A stretch of DNA of 64,000 bases from Janibacter sp. DB-40 (GCF_029510815.1 NZ_CP120360.1:248001-312000); one strand, 5' to 3'; positions 25,996 through 34,530 are shown, numbered from the stretch's first letter. Made by a program: numbers and translations. The notes: a model not told the origin generated them from the letters alone.

Positions 25996-26919
25996 ATGAA
26001 CGAACTGCACGTAGGACGCGGCACGACCCGCGGAGCGATGACGGTCTTCCCGCTGTGGGGCCAAGCTGGCCGCTACCGGCGGTACACGATCGGCGGCGGC
26101 AGCGATCTGGACGTCACCGAGGTGGTCGAGGACGGCCCGCGGGTGGACACGCTGATGGTGGACAACCCGGGTGATCGGCCGGCGCTGGTGCTGGAGGGGA
26201 CGTTGTTCGAGGGCGGGTGGCAGCACCGCATGGCCTGCCACTCGGTGATGGTCGGGGTGCACCAGCGCATCCCTGTTGAGGTGGCGTGTGTCGAGCAGGG
26301 CCGGTGGGGCGGGACCTCGCGCCAGAACACCAAGGGACGGCGGGCCACGCCGTATGTGCGCGACAGCGGGCGCCGTGGCGGCGACGTGCAGGGAGAGGTG
26401 TGGAACCGGGTGGCGGTGCACACCCAGGACGTGGGCGTGCCCACTCCCGGGCGCCGGTTGTCGCACTCGGACCTGCACTGGGTGCGCCACACGCCCCCTC
26501 CGGGCAACCCGACCGCGTCCTTCGTCCACCGCTTGGACCGCGCGCAGGATGAACGAAAGGCGTGGTCGAGCCTGCGGGCGCTGCCCGGGCAGATCGGGGT
26601 GCTGATCGGCATCAGTGGTCAGCCCTACATCGCCGAGGTGTTCGACTTCCCCAGCCGGCTGCGCAGGCAGCTGCCGGGCCTGCTGGAGGCGGCCGCCCTG
26701 GACGCCCGGGGCATGCCGACTATCGCCACGCCCTCGCGTCGGGCCCACCGATTCATCGACCGGCTCGAGCACGTGAAACTCACCCAGGTCGCGCCCGCCG
26801 GCGTCGCCGAACGCTTCAGCGGTGCTAACGAGTACGCCGACATGAGCAGGCTGCGGTGGCAGGGCCAGGACGTCCACGCCCGGATGACCAACGTCAACCA
26901 CCCGATGCTCGCCGGCTGA
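25996..26919 (+). CDS. ARPP-1-like protein (partner of ADP-ribosylglycohydrolase)
   Basis: This 307-aa soluble protein resembles the ARPP-1 family (ARG and rhodanese/phosphatase-superfamily-associated protein). The recognisable parts are LMVDNPGDRPALVLEGTLFE and GGWQHRM near residues 53-75, IPVEVACVEQGRW at about 93-105, a central basic/Gly-rich loop (GRRATPYVRDSGRRGGDVQG) and LPGQIGVLIGISGQPYIAEVFDF near 195-217. Such proteins are typically encoded beside ARG and phosphatase genes, exactly as here, and their biochemical role is not known. An in-frame TTG at 25990 is an alternative start; the ATG has GGGAG at proper distance. The ARG-phosphatase gene follows after 13 bp, so the two are co-translated. 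Confidence 0.68.
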   Translation: MNELHVGRGTTRGAMTVFPLWGQAGRYRRYTIGGGSDLDVTEVVEDGPRVDTLMVDNPGDRPALVLEGTLFEGGWQHRMACHSVMVGVHQRIPVEVACVEQGRWGGTSRQNTKGRRATPYVRDSGRRGGDVQGEVWNRVAVHTQDVGVPTPGRRLSHSDLHWVRHTPPPGNPTASFVHRLDRAQDERKAWSSLRALPGQIGVLIGISGQPYIAEVFDFPSRLRRQLPGLLEAAALDARGMPTIATPSRRAHRFIDRLEHVKLTQVAPAGVAERFSGANEYADMSRLRWQGQDVHARMTNVNHPMLAG

Positions 26920-26932
26920 CGGGGTGGTAGCC

Positions 26933-28393
26933 ATGAGACTGACCTCTGCCCAGACAGACCGCGCCTGCGGCGTCCTCTTGGCCTCTGCTGTCGGTGACGC
27001 CCTGGGCGCCGGCTACGAGGTCGAATCCACCCCCTACGACGGATGGCCGATCATGGTCGGCGGTGGCTTGGGTGGTTTCGCGCCGGGGGAGTGGACCGAC
27101 GACACCGCCCAAGCGATGGCCATCGCCCACGTCGCTGCCACGGGGGTGGACCTGCGCACACCGGCCGCCCTCGATGCCGTCGCTGCCGGGTTCGCCCGGT
27201 GGTACGCCGAAGGCCCCTGCGATGTGGGGATGCAGACCGGCCAGGTGCTGCGCCTGGCCGGACCCGACACCACCGCCGAGACCATGACCGCCGTGGCGAC
27301 GCAGGTGCACCACCGCAACGACGGACGCTCTGCCGGGAACGGGTCGCTGATGCGCACCGGCCCGGTCGCCCTTGCCCACTTGGGGGATCCCGCCGCACTG
27401 GTCGAGGCAGCGCACAACATCTCCGCGCTGACCCACCATGACCCCATGGCAGGGGAGGGCGCCGCCCTGTGGTGCCTGATGATCCGCCACGCCGTTCTCC
27501 GCGGCGTGCTCCCCACCCCCGGTGATGTCCTGCCCCTGCTGGGGCAGACCACGTACGACTGGGCGGTCGTGCTCGCCGAGGCCGAGAACGGACCCCCATC
27601 CCGGTTCGTGGAGAACGGCTGGGTCGTCGGAGCGTTGCAGGCCGCTTGGTCGAGCATCGTGCACACACCGATACCGGAGGTCACGCCCTGTCGTCATCTG
27701 CAGGAGTCGTTGGCCACGGCCATTGGCATTGGCCACGACACCGACACCGTCGCGGCGATTGCCGGCGCGCTGCTCGGGGCGCGCTGGGGAGCCAGCGCCG
27801 TCCCCCAGGAATGGCAGGGCCAGCTGCACGGTTGGGGCATCCCCACCGACTTCGACCAGCACAGCGGTGGCGCGGCCGCGCTGACCGCGCTGGCGAGCCT
27901 CATGCTTCGCGGCGGCCAGAGGGACGCCCAGGGATGGCCCACCGCCCCCCGCATCGACTACACGGCCTGGGGAGTGGCCAGCACGTGCGTGCCGCACCCA
28001 CTCGTCGAGGGCGTATGGATCGGAAACGCACTGGCCTTGGACGACCTGCCGCCGGAAGTCGACGCGGTGGTCAGCCTCTGCCGCCTCGGAACAACGCAGA
28101 CCCCACCCGGCGCCGTGGCTCACGTCGCGCGCCTGATCGACTCGACAGCAGAGGACAACCCCAACCTCGACTTCGTCATCGACGACGCCGCCCGCACCGT
28201 TCTGCGACTACGCGACCAGGGACGAACAGTGTTCCTGTACTGCGTAGCCGGGCAGAGCCGCACACCCACCGTGGCAGCACGAGTCGCCGTCCTCGACGGT
28301 TCACCACTGGAACAAGCCCTACGCGAGATCACCGACTCCCTACCCGAAGCCAACCCGCAGTCCTGGTTGCTCGATGCCCTCCGCCGCTCCTGA
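26933..28393 (+). CDS. ADP-ribosylglycohydrolase fused to a Cys-based phosphatase domain
   Basis: Residues 1 to about 330 form an ARG (DraG-like) domain that removes ADP-ribose from substrates. GDALGAGYE is at 21-29, the metal site WTDDTAQAM at 54-62, RSAGNGSLMRTGP near 137-149 and GIGHDTDTVAAIAGALLGA near 265-283. After a linker, residues 345-486 form a dual-specificity phosphatase-like domain with the signature CVAGQSR (Cys437, Arg443), preceded by IDDAARTVLRLRDQGRTV. Length is 486 aa. The two activities in one chain suggest stepwise processing of an ADP-ribosylated or nucleotide-derived product. An in-frame GTG at 26924 is an alternative start. It is the last gene of the FHA/ARPP/ARG unit. 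Confidence 0.85.
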   Translation: MRLTSAQTDRACGVLLASAVGDALGAGYEVESTPYDGWPIMVGGGLGGFAPGEWTDDTAQAMAIAHVAATGVDLRTPAALDAVAAGFARWYAEGPCDVGMQTGQVLRLAGPDTTAETMTAVATQVHHRNDGRSAGNGSLMRTGPVALAHLGDPAALVEAAHNISALTHHDPMAGEGAALWCLMIRHAVLRGVLPTPGDVLPLLGQTTYDWAVVLAEAENGPPSRFVENGWVVGALQAAWSSIVHTPIPEVTPCRHLQESLATAIGIGHDTDTVAAIAGALLGARWGASAVPQEWQGQLHGWGIPTDFDQHSGGAAALTALASLMLRGGQRDAQGWPTAPRIDYTAWGVASTCVPHPLVEGVWIGNALALDDLPPEVDAVVSLCRLGTTQTPPGAVAHVARLIDSTAEDNPNLDFVIDDAARTVLRLRDQGRTVFLYCVAGQSRTPTVAARVAVLDGSPLEQALREITDSLPEANPQSWLLDALRRS

Positions 28394-28580
28394 CCCGTAG
28401 ACGCGCTACGCGCTCGGCAAGCGCAACCAGTCAGCTTCGTACATGGACAAGCGTGTCGACTGACGCTGCGAGAGACCCATCATCTGACGTCTCGCCCGAG
28501 GCTGAGGCTACGAACGTCGGGTCACGGGACAGCAGACTGAACTGACCTCGGAAACCTGCGAGGGGCGCATTCGAGTTGGC

Positions 28581-28961
28581 TCACTCGATGGTGATCACGC
28601 GGGCATTCCGGCCGAGATAGGTGTCGGCTGGTGGATCCAGCATTCCTGTCATGTCGATGGCGACATCGACGGCGGCTCCAGGTCGGGCCAGCCCGAGAGG
28701 GCTGTCGGTTGATGCGGTGATACGGACTGAGGTTCCTACGGTCGCGATGCGAAGCCACGCGTTGCGGTAGTGGGCGCGTTCTTGGCCGACTTCGGTGACG
28801 ATGCCTTGGATGCGGATGCGCTCTTGTGCGGTAGCCGCTGTGTGGATGTCAGCTGAGTGTGGGTGACAAGCATGTCTCGTGCACGGGGCATGGCGAGATC
28901 CTTCTTCTGCTCGGGGAATGACTCCGGCGATGGTCCGCCATCGGCCCGCATGCGCACTCAC
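28581..28961 (-). CDS. Possible gene fragment, hypothetical
   Basis: The C-terminal 85 codons look protein-like: AQERIRIQGIVTEVGQERAH, YRNAWLRIATVGTSVRIT, LARPGAAVDVAIDMTGMLD, ending RNARVITIE. The alternation of hydrophobic and polar residues suggests a small beta-barrel, possibly OB-like. The N-terminal 40 codons are unlike protein, and a better N-terminus (MPRARDMLVTHTQLTSTQ) is in another frame, so a frameshift or loss of the 5' end is likely. No family recognised. The stretch 28394-28580 holds nothing clear. Confidence 0.35.
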   Translation of the reverse strand: MSAHAGRWRTIAGVIPRAEEGSRHAPCTRHACHPHSADIHTAATAQERIRIQGIVTEVGQERAHYRNAWLRIATVGTSVRITASTDSPLGLARPGAAVDVAIDMTGMLDPPADTYLGRNARVITIE

Positions 28962-29131
28962 CTGCCCTGGGCGACGTCAGGTCTCACCTTGCGCGGCCGT
29001 GAGTCGGTCCTTGAGGTGCATGCCACAAGGCCACCGAGGGCTCGAGTAGGTCCCGCTCCGTGGAGCGATGGTTCGTGCCGAGACGACTTGTTGGCGTGGT
29101 TCAACTCGGCGTAGTCGTTTGCGTCGACGCT

Positions 29132-29788
29132 TCAGGGTCGACCGAGGATGTTGTCGTTGACGGTGCGCAGATGGTTGCGCATGGCGAGTTCGGCCGCCTC
29201 CGGATCCCTCTGCAGCAGCGCGTCGACGATCTCGGTGTGCTCGAGGTGGTAGCAGCGCCGTCGTTCCGGGCTGGACGTCTGCCGCTTGCGGTTGCCCCAG
29301 ATCGGAAGTGCGCGAGCGGAATTCATCACATCGAACATGCGCAGCAGTAGACCGTTGTGTGCGGCTTCGGCAATGCACCGGTGCAGTTTTGCATCCCAGG
29401 ACTCGAACCCGATGAAGTCGTCAGCCGCACCGCCGCCCGCCAGGCACTCGGCGACCCTGTCCAGGTCGCTAGCGGTCGCGGCCCGCGCTGCCACTGCCGC
29501 GATGGGGGGCTCGATGACGAGTCGAGCCTGCATGATGGACGCGGGGCTGGAGTCCGCGGGCGCGCCCTCGGGCTGGGCTGACTCGGTCAGGAAGGTGCCT
29601 CGACCCACGTGCCTGATGATCAGGCCCTCGGCTTCGAGTTCCTCCAGCGCTCGACGGACCGAGCTTCGCGGAGCGGACAGGCGCTCGACCAGTTCGCGCT
29701 CCGTCGGCAGCTTCGCCCCGGGTACGTAGTTGCCCTCAGCGATGCCGTCCTGGATGAGGGCCCTGAGGGACTGTTGTGTGTTGAGCAC
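29132..29788 (-). CDS. GntR family regulator, FCD (FadR) subfamily
   Basis: This 218-aa repressor has an N-terminal winged helix containing PGAKLPTERELVERL, SAPRSSVRRALEELEAEGLI and IRHVGRGTFL. The C-terminal all-helical FCD domain, which often binds a metal and carboxylate ligands, contains QARLVIEPPIAAVAA, DAKLHRCIAEAAHN and RRCYHLEHTEIVDAL with metal-ligand His residues. I choose the GTG at 29788, because the upstream ATG at 29824 would place an operator-like ACCAAT repeat inside the gene. It is divergent from the catabolic operon starting at 29932, its likely target, and possibly represses itself. Confidence 0.85.
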   Translation of the reverse strand: MLNTQQSLRALIQDGIAEGNYVPGAKLPTERELVERLSAPRSSVRRALEELEAEGLIIRHVGRGTFLTESAQPEGAPADSSPASIMQARLVIEPPIAAVAARAATASDLDRVAECLAGGGAADDFIGFESWDAKLHRCIAEAAHNGLLLRMFDVMNSARALPIWGNRKRQTSSPERRRCYHLEHTEIVDALLQRDPEAAELAMRNHLRTVNDNILGRP

Positions 29789-29809
29789 GGTTGCAGCGTA
29801 GCTCAAGAG

Positions 29810-29926
29810 ACCAATCGAGACCAATATGCGACCGGCTTATTCGCGATGAGACGGGGGCTAGACACGCGATCCATTGCCGGTCTACTCTGCAATCCGTCCA
29901 CATTGGTTTGATTGGTTCAGATTGGT
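29810..29926. promoter_or_regulatory. ATTGGT/ACCAAT repeats in divergent promoter
   Basis: ACCAAT occurs at 29810 and 29820, and its complement ATTGGT at 29902, 29911 and 29921, the last three 9-10 bp apart and ending just before the ATG at 29932. The arrangement of mirrored hexamers near both divergent starts suggests binding sites for the adjacent GntR regulator. Confidence 0.5.
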
Positions 29927-29931
29927 TGCAC

Positions 29932-30816
29932 ATGAAGCTCTTGACCTTCTCCGGCGAGAACGGAGGCCCGCGGGTGGGCCTTGCCGATACCGAGCGCGAT
30001 GTCGTGCGCGACCTCACCGGCACCCTTCCTCATGGCGTGACGCTTCTGGATGTGGTCCGGGAATGGGATGTGTACGAGGGGAAGCTGGCAGCAGCGCAGG
30101 GCTTGGTCGAGTACTCGCTCACCGCAGTAACGATCCACGCACCCTTCCCCGTGCCGAACCGGGACATCTTCTGCGTGGGTAAGAACTACCGTGAGCACGT
30201 GGTCGAGTTCGGCCGCTCAGGGTATGACTCGCCCGACCGCTCCGAGGCTCTGCCGGAGGCTCCGGTTGTCTTTCCCAAGATGACGACGTCGGTCACCGGA
30301 CCCTACGACGACATCGAGTCCCACGCCGCGGTCACGCAAGAGTTGGACTACGAGGCAGAACTCGGCGTGATCATCGGGCGTGGTGGACGCGGCATCAGCC
30401 GAAATGAAGCGTTCGAGCACGTGTGGGGTTACACGATCATCGACGACTTCACTGCTCGTGATCTGCAGCGCAAGCACAAGCAGTGGCTCCTTGGGAAGTC
30501 GCTCGACACCCACTGCCCCATGGGTCCCTTTGCTGTCACCCGGGACGAGGTGAAGAACCCGGACGAACTGCGCGTGCAGTCCTGGGTCAACGGCGAGCTC
30601 CGGCAGGACGGCAGCGTCGCCGACCTGATCTTCGACATCCCCGAGCTGATAGAGACGATCTCTGCGGGAATCACTCTCCAGCCCGGCGACATCATCGCGA
30701 CCGGGACTCCGGTGGGGGTAGGTATCGGCTTCGACCCGCCGCGCTTCATGAAGTCCGGCGATGTGATCGAGGTCGCCATCACCGGCATGGGTAAGCAGCG
30801 CAATCGCATCGCCTGA
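29932..30816 (+). CDS. Fumarylacetoacetate hydrolase family protein
   Basis: This 294-aa enzyme of the FAH superfamily hydrolyses or hydrates C-C or enol bonds in acylpyruvate-like compounds. Typical parts are FCVGKNYREHVVEFGR (near 81-96), PVVFPKMTTSVTGPYDDI (about 111-128), metal ligand region QELDYEAELGVIIGRGGRGI (about 136-155), GYTIIDDFTARDLQ, KQWLLGKSLDTHCPMGPF and GDIIATGTPVGVG. The acidic residues of ELDYEAEL and IDDFTARD coordinate the Mg2+ or Ca2+ ion. Translation starts at the ATG right after the ATTGGT repeats. It is the first of four tightly spaced genes; together they look like a breakdown pathway for a cyclic or acyl substrate that I cannot name. Confidence 0.9.
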   Translation: MKLLTFSGENGGPRVGLADTERDVVRDLTGTLPHGVTLLDVVREWDVYEGKLAAAQGLVEYSLTAVTIHAPFPVPNRDIFCVGKNYREHVVEFGRSGYDSPDRSEALPEAPVVFPKMTTSVTGPYDDIESHAAVTQELDYEAELGVIIGRGGRGISRNEAFEHVWGYTIIDDFTARDLQRKHKQWLLGKSLDTHCPMGPFAVTRDEVKNPDELRVQSWVNGELRQDGSVADLIFDIPELIETISAGITLQPGDIIATGTPVGVGIGFDPPRFMKSGDVIEVAITGMGKQRNRIA

Positions 30817-30853
30817 ACGCGAGCGGTCACAGAACCTCAGGAGGAGAACGAAC

Positions 30854-31615
30854 ATGCAGATACACAGCCATAGCCTGACCGTTGAGGTGGACGGCGCCGG
30901 TCCGGCGGTCCTCATGGTTCACGGTCTGGGCGGCACCACGAACTTCTACCAGGCCCAGGAGGATGCCCTTCGTGACCGCTTCACGGTTGTTCGCGTCGAC
31001 AGCGCAGGAGCCGGCAGGTCGCCGGTGGTGGATGACATCAGCATCGCTCACCACGCAACGGACCTGGTAGCGGTTCTGGATGAGCTCGGGATCGAGACTG
31101 CAGCCGTCGTCGGGCACTCGATGGGCACGCTGGTCGTGCGCGAGATGGCGGCACGCTTCCCGGACAGGGTCTCCAAGATGGCACTACTCGGAGCGGTGCG
31201 GGTCCCAGGCGCTGACGCACAGACGGCTCAGCGGGACCGAGCCTCCGTGGTGCGGAAAGAGGGCACCGGTGGCGTGGCTGGCGGTGTCGTGGCCAACGCA
31301 CTGTCCCAACAAACCCACGACAGTCAGCCAGTGGTGTCGGCCTTCGTGCGAGAGCTCGTCGCCGGCCAGGACCCCGAAGGTTATGCCCGCAACTGCGAAG
31401 CCCTCGCCGGGGCCGGTGACCCTGGCGCTGTGTCCGCCGATGTGCCGCTCCTGCTGATCACCGGTGACGCAGACAAGGTCGGACCGCCGGAGGCTAGCTA
31501 CGAACTGGCCCAGGGCCACCCCGACGCCCGTGTGGAGATCCTCTCCGGTGTCGGCCACTGGACGGCGCTCGAAGCGGTCGCCGAGGTCAACGAACTGCTC
31601 ACCACCTTTCTCTGA
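30854..31615 (+). CDS. Alpha/beta hydrolase
   Basis: This 253-aa serine hydrolase has its nucleophile in GHSMG (Ser89), the acid in ITGDADK (Asp205 or nearby Asp207) and His235 in GVGHWTALE. The oxyanion motif MVHGLGG is at about 23-29. Size and order of motifs match small esterases, lactonases or C-C bond hydrolases such as meta-cleavage product hydrolases. It has no signal peptide. A GGAGGAG site precedes the ATG, 37 bp after the FAH gene. It is probably a ring-opening or ester-hydrolysing step of the GntR-controlled pathway. Confidence 0.88.
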   Translation: MQIHSHSLTVEVDGAGPAVLMVHGLGGTTNFYQAQEDALRDRFTVVRVDSAGAGRSPVVDDISIAHHATDLVAVLDELGIETAAVVGHSMGTLVVREMAARFPDRVSKMALLGAVRVPGADAQTAQRDRASVVRKEGTGGVAGGVVANALSQQTHDSQPVVSAFVRELVAGQDPEGYARNCEALAGAGDPGAVSADVPLLLITGDADKVGPPEASYELAQGHPDARVEILSGVGHWTALEAVAEVNELLTTFL

Positions 31616-31655
31616 TTTCCCTTCTTGTCCCCAACCACTCAAAGAGGAGTAGGTC

Positions 31656-32921
31656 ATGTCAACTGAAAGCCAGCGCATTCTTTTCCGTGATGTCAGGATT
31701 CTCGACTCGACTGGCACGGAGCCGTACGCCGGCGACGTGCTCGTGGAGGGAAACCGCATCCAATCCGTGGGAGCGGTCGAAGTTCCTGGACCCTTCACTC
31801 GGGTCGTCGAGGGGCGTGGCCGCACCCTGATGTCGGGACTGTGCGACGCGCACACGCACTTCTCCTGGATCAACAGCGGCGACCTGGACGGCCTCGGCAC
31901 GATGCCCGTGGAAGAGCACCTCCTTGGCTGCATCGACTCGGCGAAGTCATACATCGACGCCGGGTACACCATGTGCCTGGGCGCGGCCTCTGCCAAGGAC
32001 CGCCTCGATGTGGTGATGCGTGACGCCATCGATGCCGGGCGAGTGCCAGGGCCGCGGTACCTCGCGAACGGTCCCGAGATCGCCGTGACGGGTGGTGCCC
32101 TGGTCAAGGGCATCACGAAGTTCGCAGACGGCCCCGAAGGAATGCGCAAGGCGGTGCGTGAGCTCATCGAGATCGGCGTCGACCAGATCAAGCTGTCGAT
32201 GACAGGGGAGGAGATCACCGGCAGCCAGCGCGCGGAAGACACCTACTTCTCAGACGAAGAGGTGGCGGCCGCAGTGTCCGAGGCACACCGTCGCGGCAAG
32301 CGCGTGTGTGCTCACGCCCGCTCGGCAGAGAGCGTGAAGATGTGCGTTCGCCACAAGGTGGACATCATCTACCACGCCAGCTTCACTGACGAGGAGGGCA
32401 TGGACCTGCTCGAGGCGAACAAGGACTGGGTCTTCGTCGCCCCGGGCATCAACTGGCTGGTGGCCACCCTCTACGAGGCGGAGGCCTTCGGCTTCCCCCA
32501 AGAAGCCGCGGAGGCAGTCGGCTACAAGCATGAGCTGGAAGTAGCCATCGCCGGGTTGCGCGAGATGCACCGACGGGGCATCCGCATCCTTCCCGGTGGT
32601 GACTACGGCTTCGCGTGGACGCCACACGGCACCTACGCACGCGACCTGCAGCACTTCGTCGAGCTGCTGGGATTCACCCCCATGGAGGCCATCCTCTCGG
32701 CGACGACGCTCGGCGGGGAGATCATGCAGATGTCGGGTGAGCTCGGGAAGGTCCAACCGGGGTACCTGGCTGATCTCATCCTCGTCGACGGCGATCCGCT
32801 GGCCGACATCACGATCCTTCAGGACCCGTCGAAGTTGCACGCGGTGATGAAGGACGGGGTCTTCCACAAGGAGCCGTCGGCGGCGTCGGCAGAGAGCACG
32901 ACGGTCAGCGACGCGGCGTGA
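31656..32921 (+). CDS. Amidohydrolase family protein
   Basis: This 421-aa metal-dependent hydrolase has the TIM-barrel plus small beta-domain layout of imidazolonepropionase/prolidase-like amidohydrolases. The HxH pair is at residues 66 and 68 (CDAHTHFSW). Further metal ligands are in IKLSM (Lys of DQIKLSMTG), CAHARS, YHASFTD and the Asp of GGDYGFAWTPHG. The end, LADLILVDGDPLADI, is a classic for this superfamily. It cleaves a C-N bond of a cyclic amide, lactam or similar. It is the third gene of the operon, 40 bp after the hydrolase and preceded by AAGAGGAG; the next gene starts inside its stop codon. Confidence 0.9.
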   Translation: MSTESQRILFRDVRILDSTGTEPYAGDVLVEGNRIQSVGAVEVPGPFTRVVEGRGRTLMSGLCDAHTHFSWINSGDLDGLGTMPVEEHLLGCIDSAKSYIDAGYTMCLGAASAKDRLDVVMRDAIDAGRVPGPRYLANGPEIAVTGGALVKGITKFADGPEGMRKAVRELIEIGVDQIKLSMTGEEITGSQRAEDTYFSDEEVAAAVSEAHRRGKRVCAHARSAESVKMCVRHKVDIIYHASFTDEEGMDLLEANKDWVFVAPGINWLVATLYEAEAFGFPQEAAEAVGYKHELEVAIAGLREMHRRGIRILPGGDYGFAWTPHGTYARDLQHFVELLGFTPMEAILSATTLGGEIMQMSGELGKVQPGYLADLILVDGDPLADITILQDPSKLHAVMKDGVFHKEPSAASAESTTVSDAA

Positions 32922-33280
32922 CCGTCCTGGTCTGCACGACGTGCCCGCGCTATGACGCGGTCACTGGCGGTAGCTTCGTCGGCCGTTTCACGGCGGCGTG
33001 CGAAAGGGTCGGAGCTGACGGTGGCTCGGCTCCGACCCTTCGTCGCGTGCAATGCCTGGGTGGATGCCCCCGCGCGGGGGTGGTGGCCATAGACGGATCG
33101 CAGAAGGCGCGGATCCGCTTCACCGGGTTGATCTCAGTCAACGATGACATCGTCGCGGAGCTGTGCCGCTTCGCCGCTGCCCACGAGCACAGTGCGACAG
33201 GACACCCGAACGAGGTGGGCGTGCCCGTTCGTCTGACGCCCCACCTGAGCTCAATCACCTGCAAGCGCGCAACCCACTGA
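32918..33280 (+). CDS. DUF1636 family metal-binding protein
   Basis: This small 120-aa protein has Cys pairs in CTTCPRYDA (residues 6 and 9) and in QCLGGCPRAGVVAI (about 46-55), the pattern of DUF1636/thioredoxin-like [2Fe-2S] proteins, which are often near cobalt or zinc metabolism and hydrolase genes. The start is a GTG that overlaps the stop of the amidohydrolase (GTGA), so the two are translationally coupled. The C-terminal 30 residues (PVRLTPHLSSITCK) are less conserved. Its role in the catabolic unit may be electron transfer or metal delivery to the amidohydrolase; this is inference. Confidence 0.75.
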   Translation: MTVLVCTTCPRYDAVTGGSFVGRFTAACERVGADGGSAPTLRRVQCLGGCPRAGVVAIDGSQKARIRFTGLISVNDDIVAELCRFAAAHEHSATGHPNEVGVPVRLTPHLSSITCKRATH

Positions 33281-33415
33281 TTACGGCGCCGAAGCCCCGC
33301 CACCGGCCGGGGAGGTTGGCGGTCGCCGTCGCGGTCGTGGCGCAGCGGCGAGGACGCTGAATGCGGGCGCGGGGTGGCATCGCTGGCGGCGGCGAGGTTG
33401 TCGCGGGTGGAGGTT

Positions 33416-33526
33416 TCAGACCAAGTAGGGCCCGAGCGTGGTCCCAAGCGCGACCACCAAGGCGATAACCATCAGCCACACGACTACGAGAGAACTCTCC
33501 CCGGATTCTCCCGATCTGCGTCGCAT
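33416..33526 (-). CDS. Possible single-pass membrane peptide
   Basis: This would be a 36-aa peptide with a basic/polar N-terminus (MRRRSGESGESS) and one hydrophobic helix (LVVVWLMVIALVVALGTTL). Codons fit the genome, but no convincing ribosome site is seen, and longer in-frame starts exist up to 33697. The intergenic stretch 33281-33589 otherwise holds nothing recognisable. Confidence 0.3.
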   Translation of the reverse strand: MRRRSGESGESSLVVVWLMVIALVVALGTTLGPYLV

Positions 33527-33589
33527 GAGGCCTGAGCGTAGATGCGCAAGGCCGAGTCCGCAGGGCGAACGGGCCGATAGCCTGCTGTC

Positions 33590-34366
33590 GTGGAGCACAG
33601 ACTTGTCCTGAGCGACCTGGCGCCAGTGTGGGTCGAGGCGCTTCAAGGCGAAGGCCTGGCGTCGCGAGCGCATGTAGCGCTGTGGCTTGATGGGCACCGG
33701 GAGCCCCCGCCACCGGCGGATGTCGACGCGCTTGTACGTAGGGTGAGCGGCCAGGTCCGGCTGTTAGATCTGGCTAGAGAGCGGGGCGTAGCGCACAGCC
33801 AGGTCCAGGACATGCTCCACCGCGCGGCCCTGCGACTGATCATCCCGCATCTGGACGACGTTGCCGCGTGGCGCAGGGCCCGAAAGACAGGTGTGAGTGA
33901 CGAGGCGATCGCGAGGCTGTCCGACACCCTGCCCGAGGTGGTCACCCTCGCCCTGGATGGTTGGCCGGCCCCGGGGGATCCGGGTCTCGACGAGTCGAGG
34001 GTCGTCGCAGCACACCGATGCTGGCGAGCCGGTGGTTCACGGGCCGAGGTGGCCGCCGCCCTCGGCATTCCTGCCGATCGCCTGATCAGACAGCTGAAGT
34101 CCGGCGAGAGTGACTTGCTGCCCCACCGTCTGACCACCTCGGACCTGCGCAAGCGATACGGCTGGAGCCCTTCGGCTACCGGGCTCTATCGGCGCAAGGG
34201 CGTCCTACCGCCTACTGATGGCCGTGATGGCACTCGTGGTTGGTGGTGGCAGGAGTCGATCGACTCCTGGGGGCGACAACGCGAGCTGCTGTGGTGCGAC
34301 GCCTGTCATCACGCCTTCATCAGTCCCTCCGGGCTTGGCGAGCACCGCACTCGCATGCACGCCTGA
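33590..34366 (+). CDS. DNA-binding-like protein with HTH regions and a C-terminal C2H2 zinc finger
   Basis: This 258-aa protein starts with GTG. It holds helix-turn-helix-like segments (residues 55-75, VRLLDLARERGVAHSQVQDML; about 148-168, RAEVAAALGIPADRLIRQLK; and LRKRYGWSPSATGLYRRKGVL, like a MerR/excisionase recognition helix). At the C-terminus, Cys236-x2-Cys239-x3-Phe-x5-Leu-x2-His252-x4-His257 fits the canonical TFIIIA-type C2H2 finger exactly. Such fingers are uncommon in bacteria outside the Ros/MucR group, which is organised differently. Function is unknown: a transcription factor or an excisionase-like protein of the mobile element is possible. The related-looking recombinase/transposase module lies directly after it on the other strand. 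Confidence 0.65.
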   Translation: MEHRLVLSDLAPVWVEALQGEGLASRAHVALWLDGHREPPPPADVDALVRRVSGQVRLLDLARERGVAHSQVQDMLHRAALRLIIPHLDDVAAWRRARKTGVSDEAIARLSDTLPEVVTLALDGWPAPGDPGLDESRVVAAHRCWRAGGSRAEVAAALGIPADRLIRQLKSGESDLLPHRLTTSDLRKRYGWSPSATGLYRRKGVLPPTDGRDGTRGWWWQESIDSWGRQRELLWCDACHHAFISPSGLGEHRTRMHA

Positions 34367-34530
34367 GCAGCGGCCAGTACCGCATCTGTATGTGCCCCCC
34401 AGCGTGCGGACTCGTAGGCGCATATCTCGCGTTCCGAGTGTGAGCCGTCCGGAAGGGCGCCCTGCGGAAGGCGGTGTTCCTGAATGCCTGTCGAAGCATC
34501 GTGTCGATGGCGCAGACAACCTGTCGTACG

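Noticed and set aside
26894..28123. A 409-codon open frame on the minus strand
   Set aside because: Antisense to the ADP-ribosylglycohydrolase gene, which carries all family motifs in the other strand.
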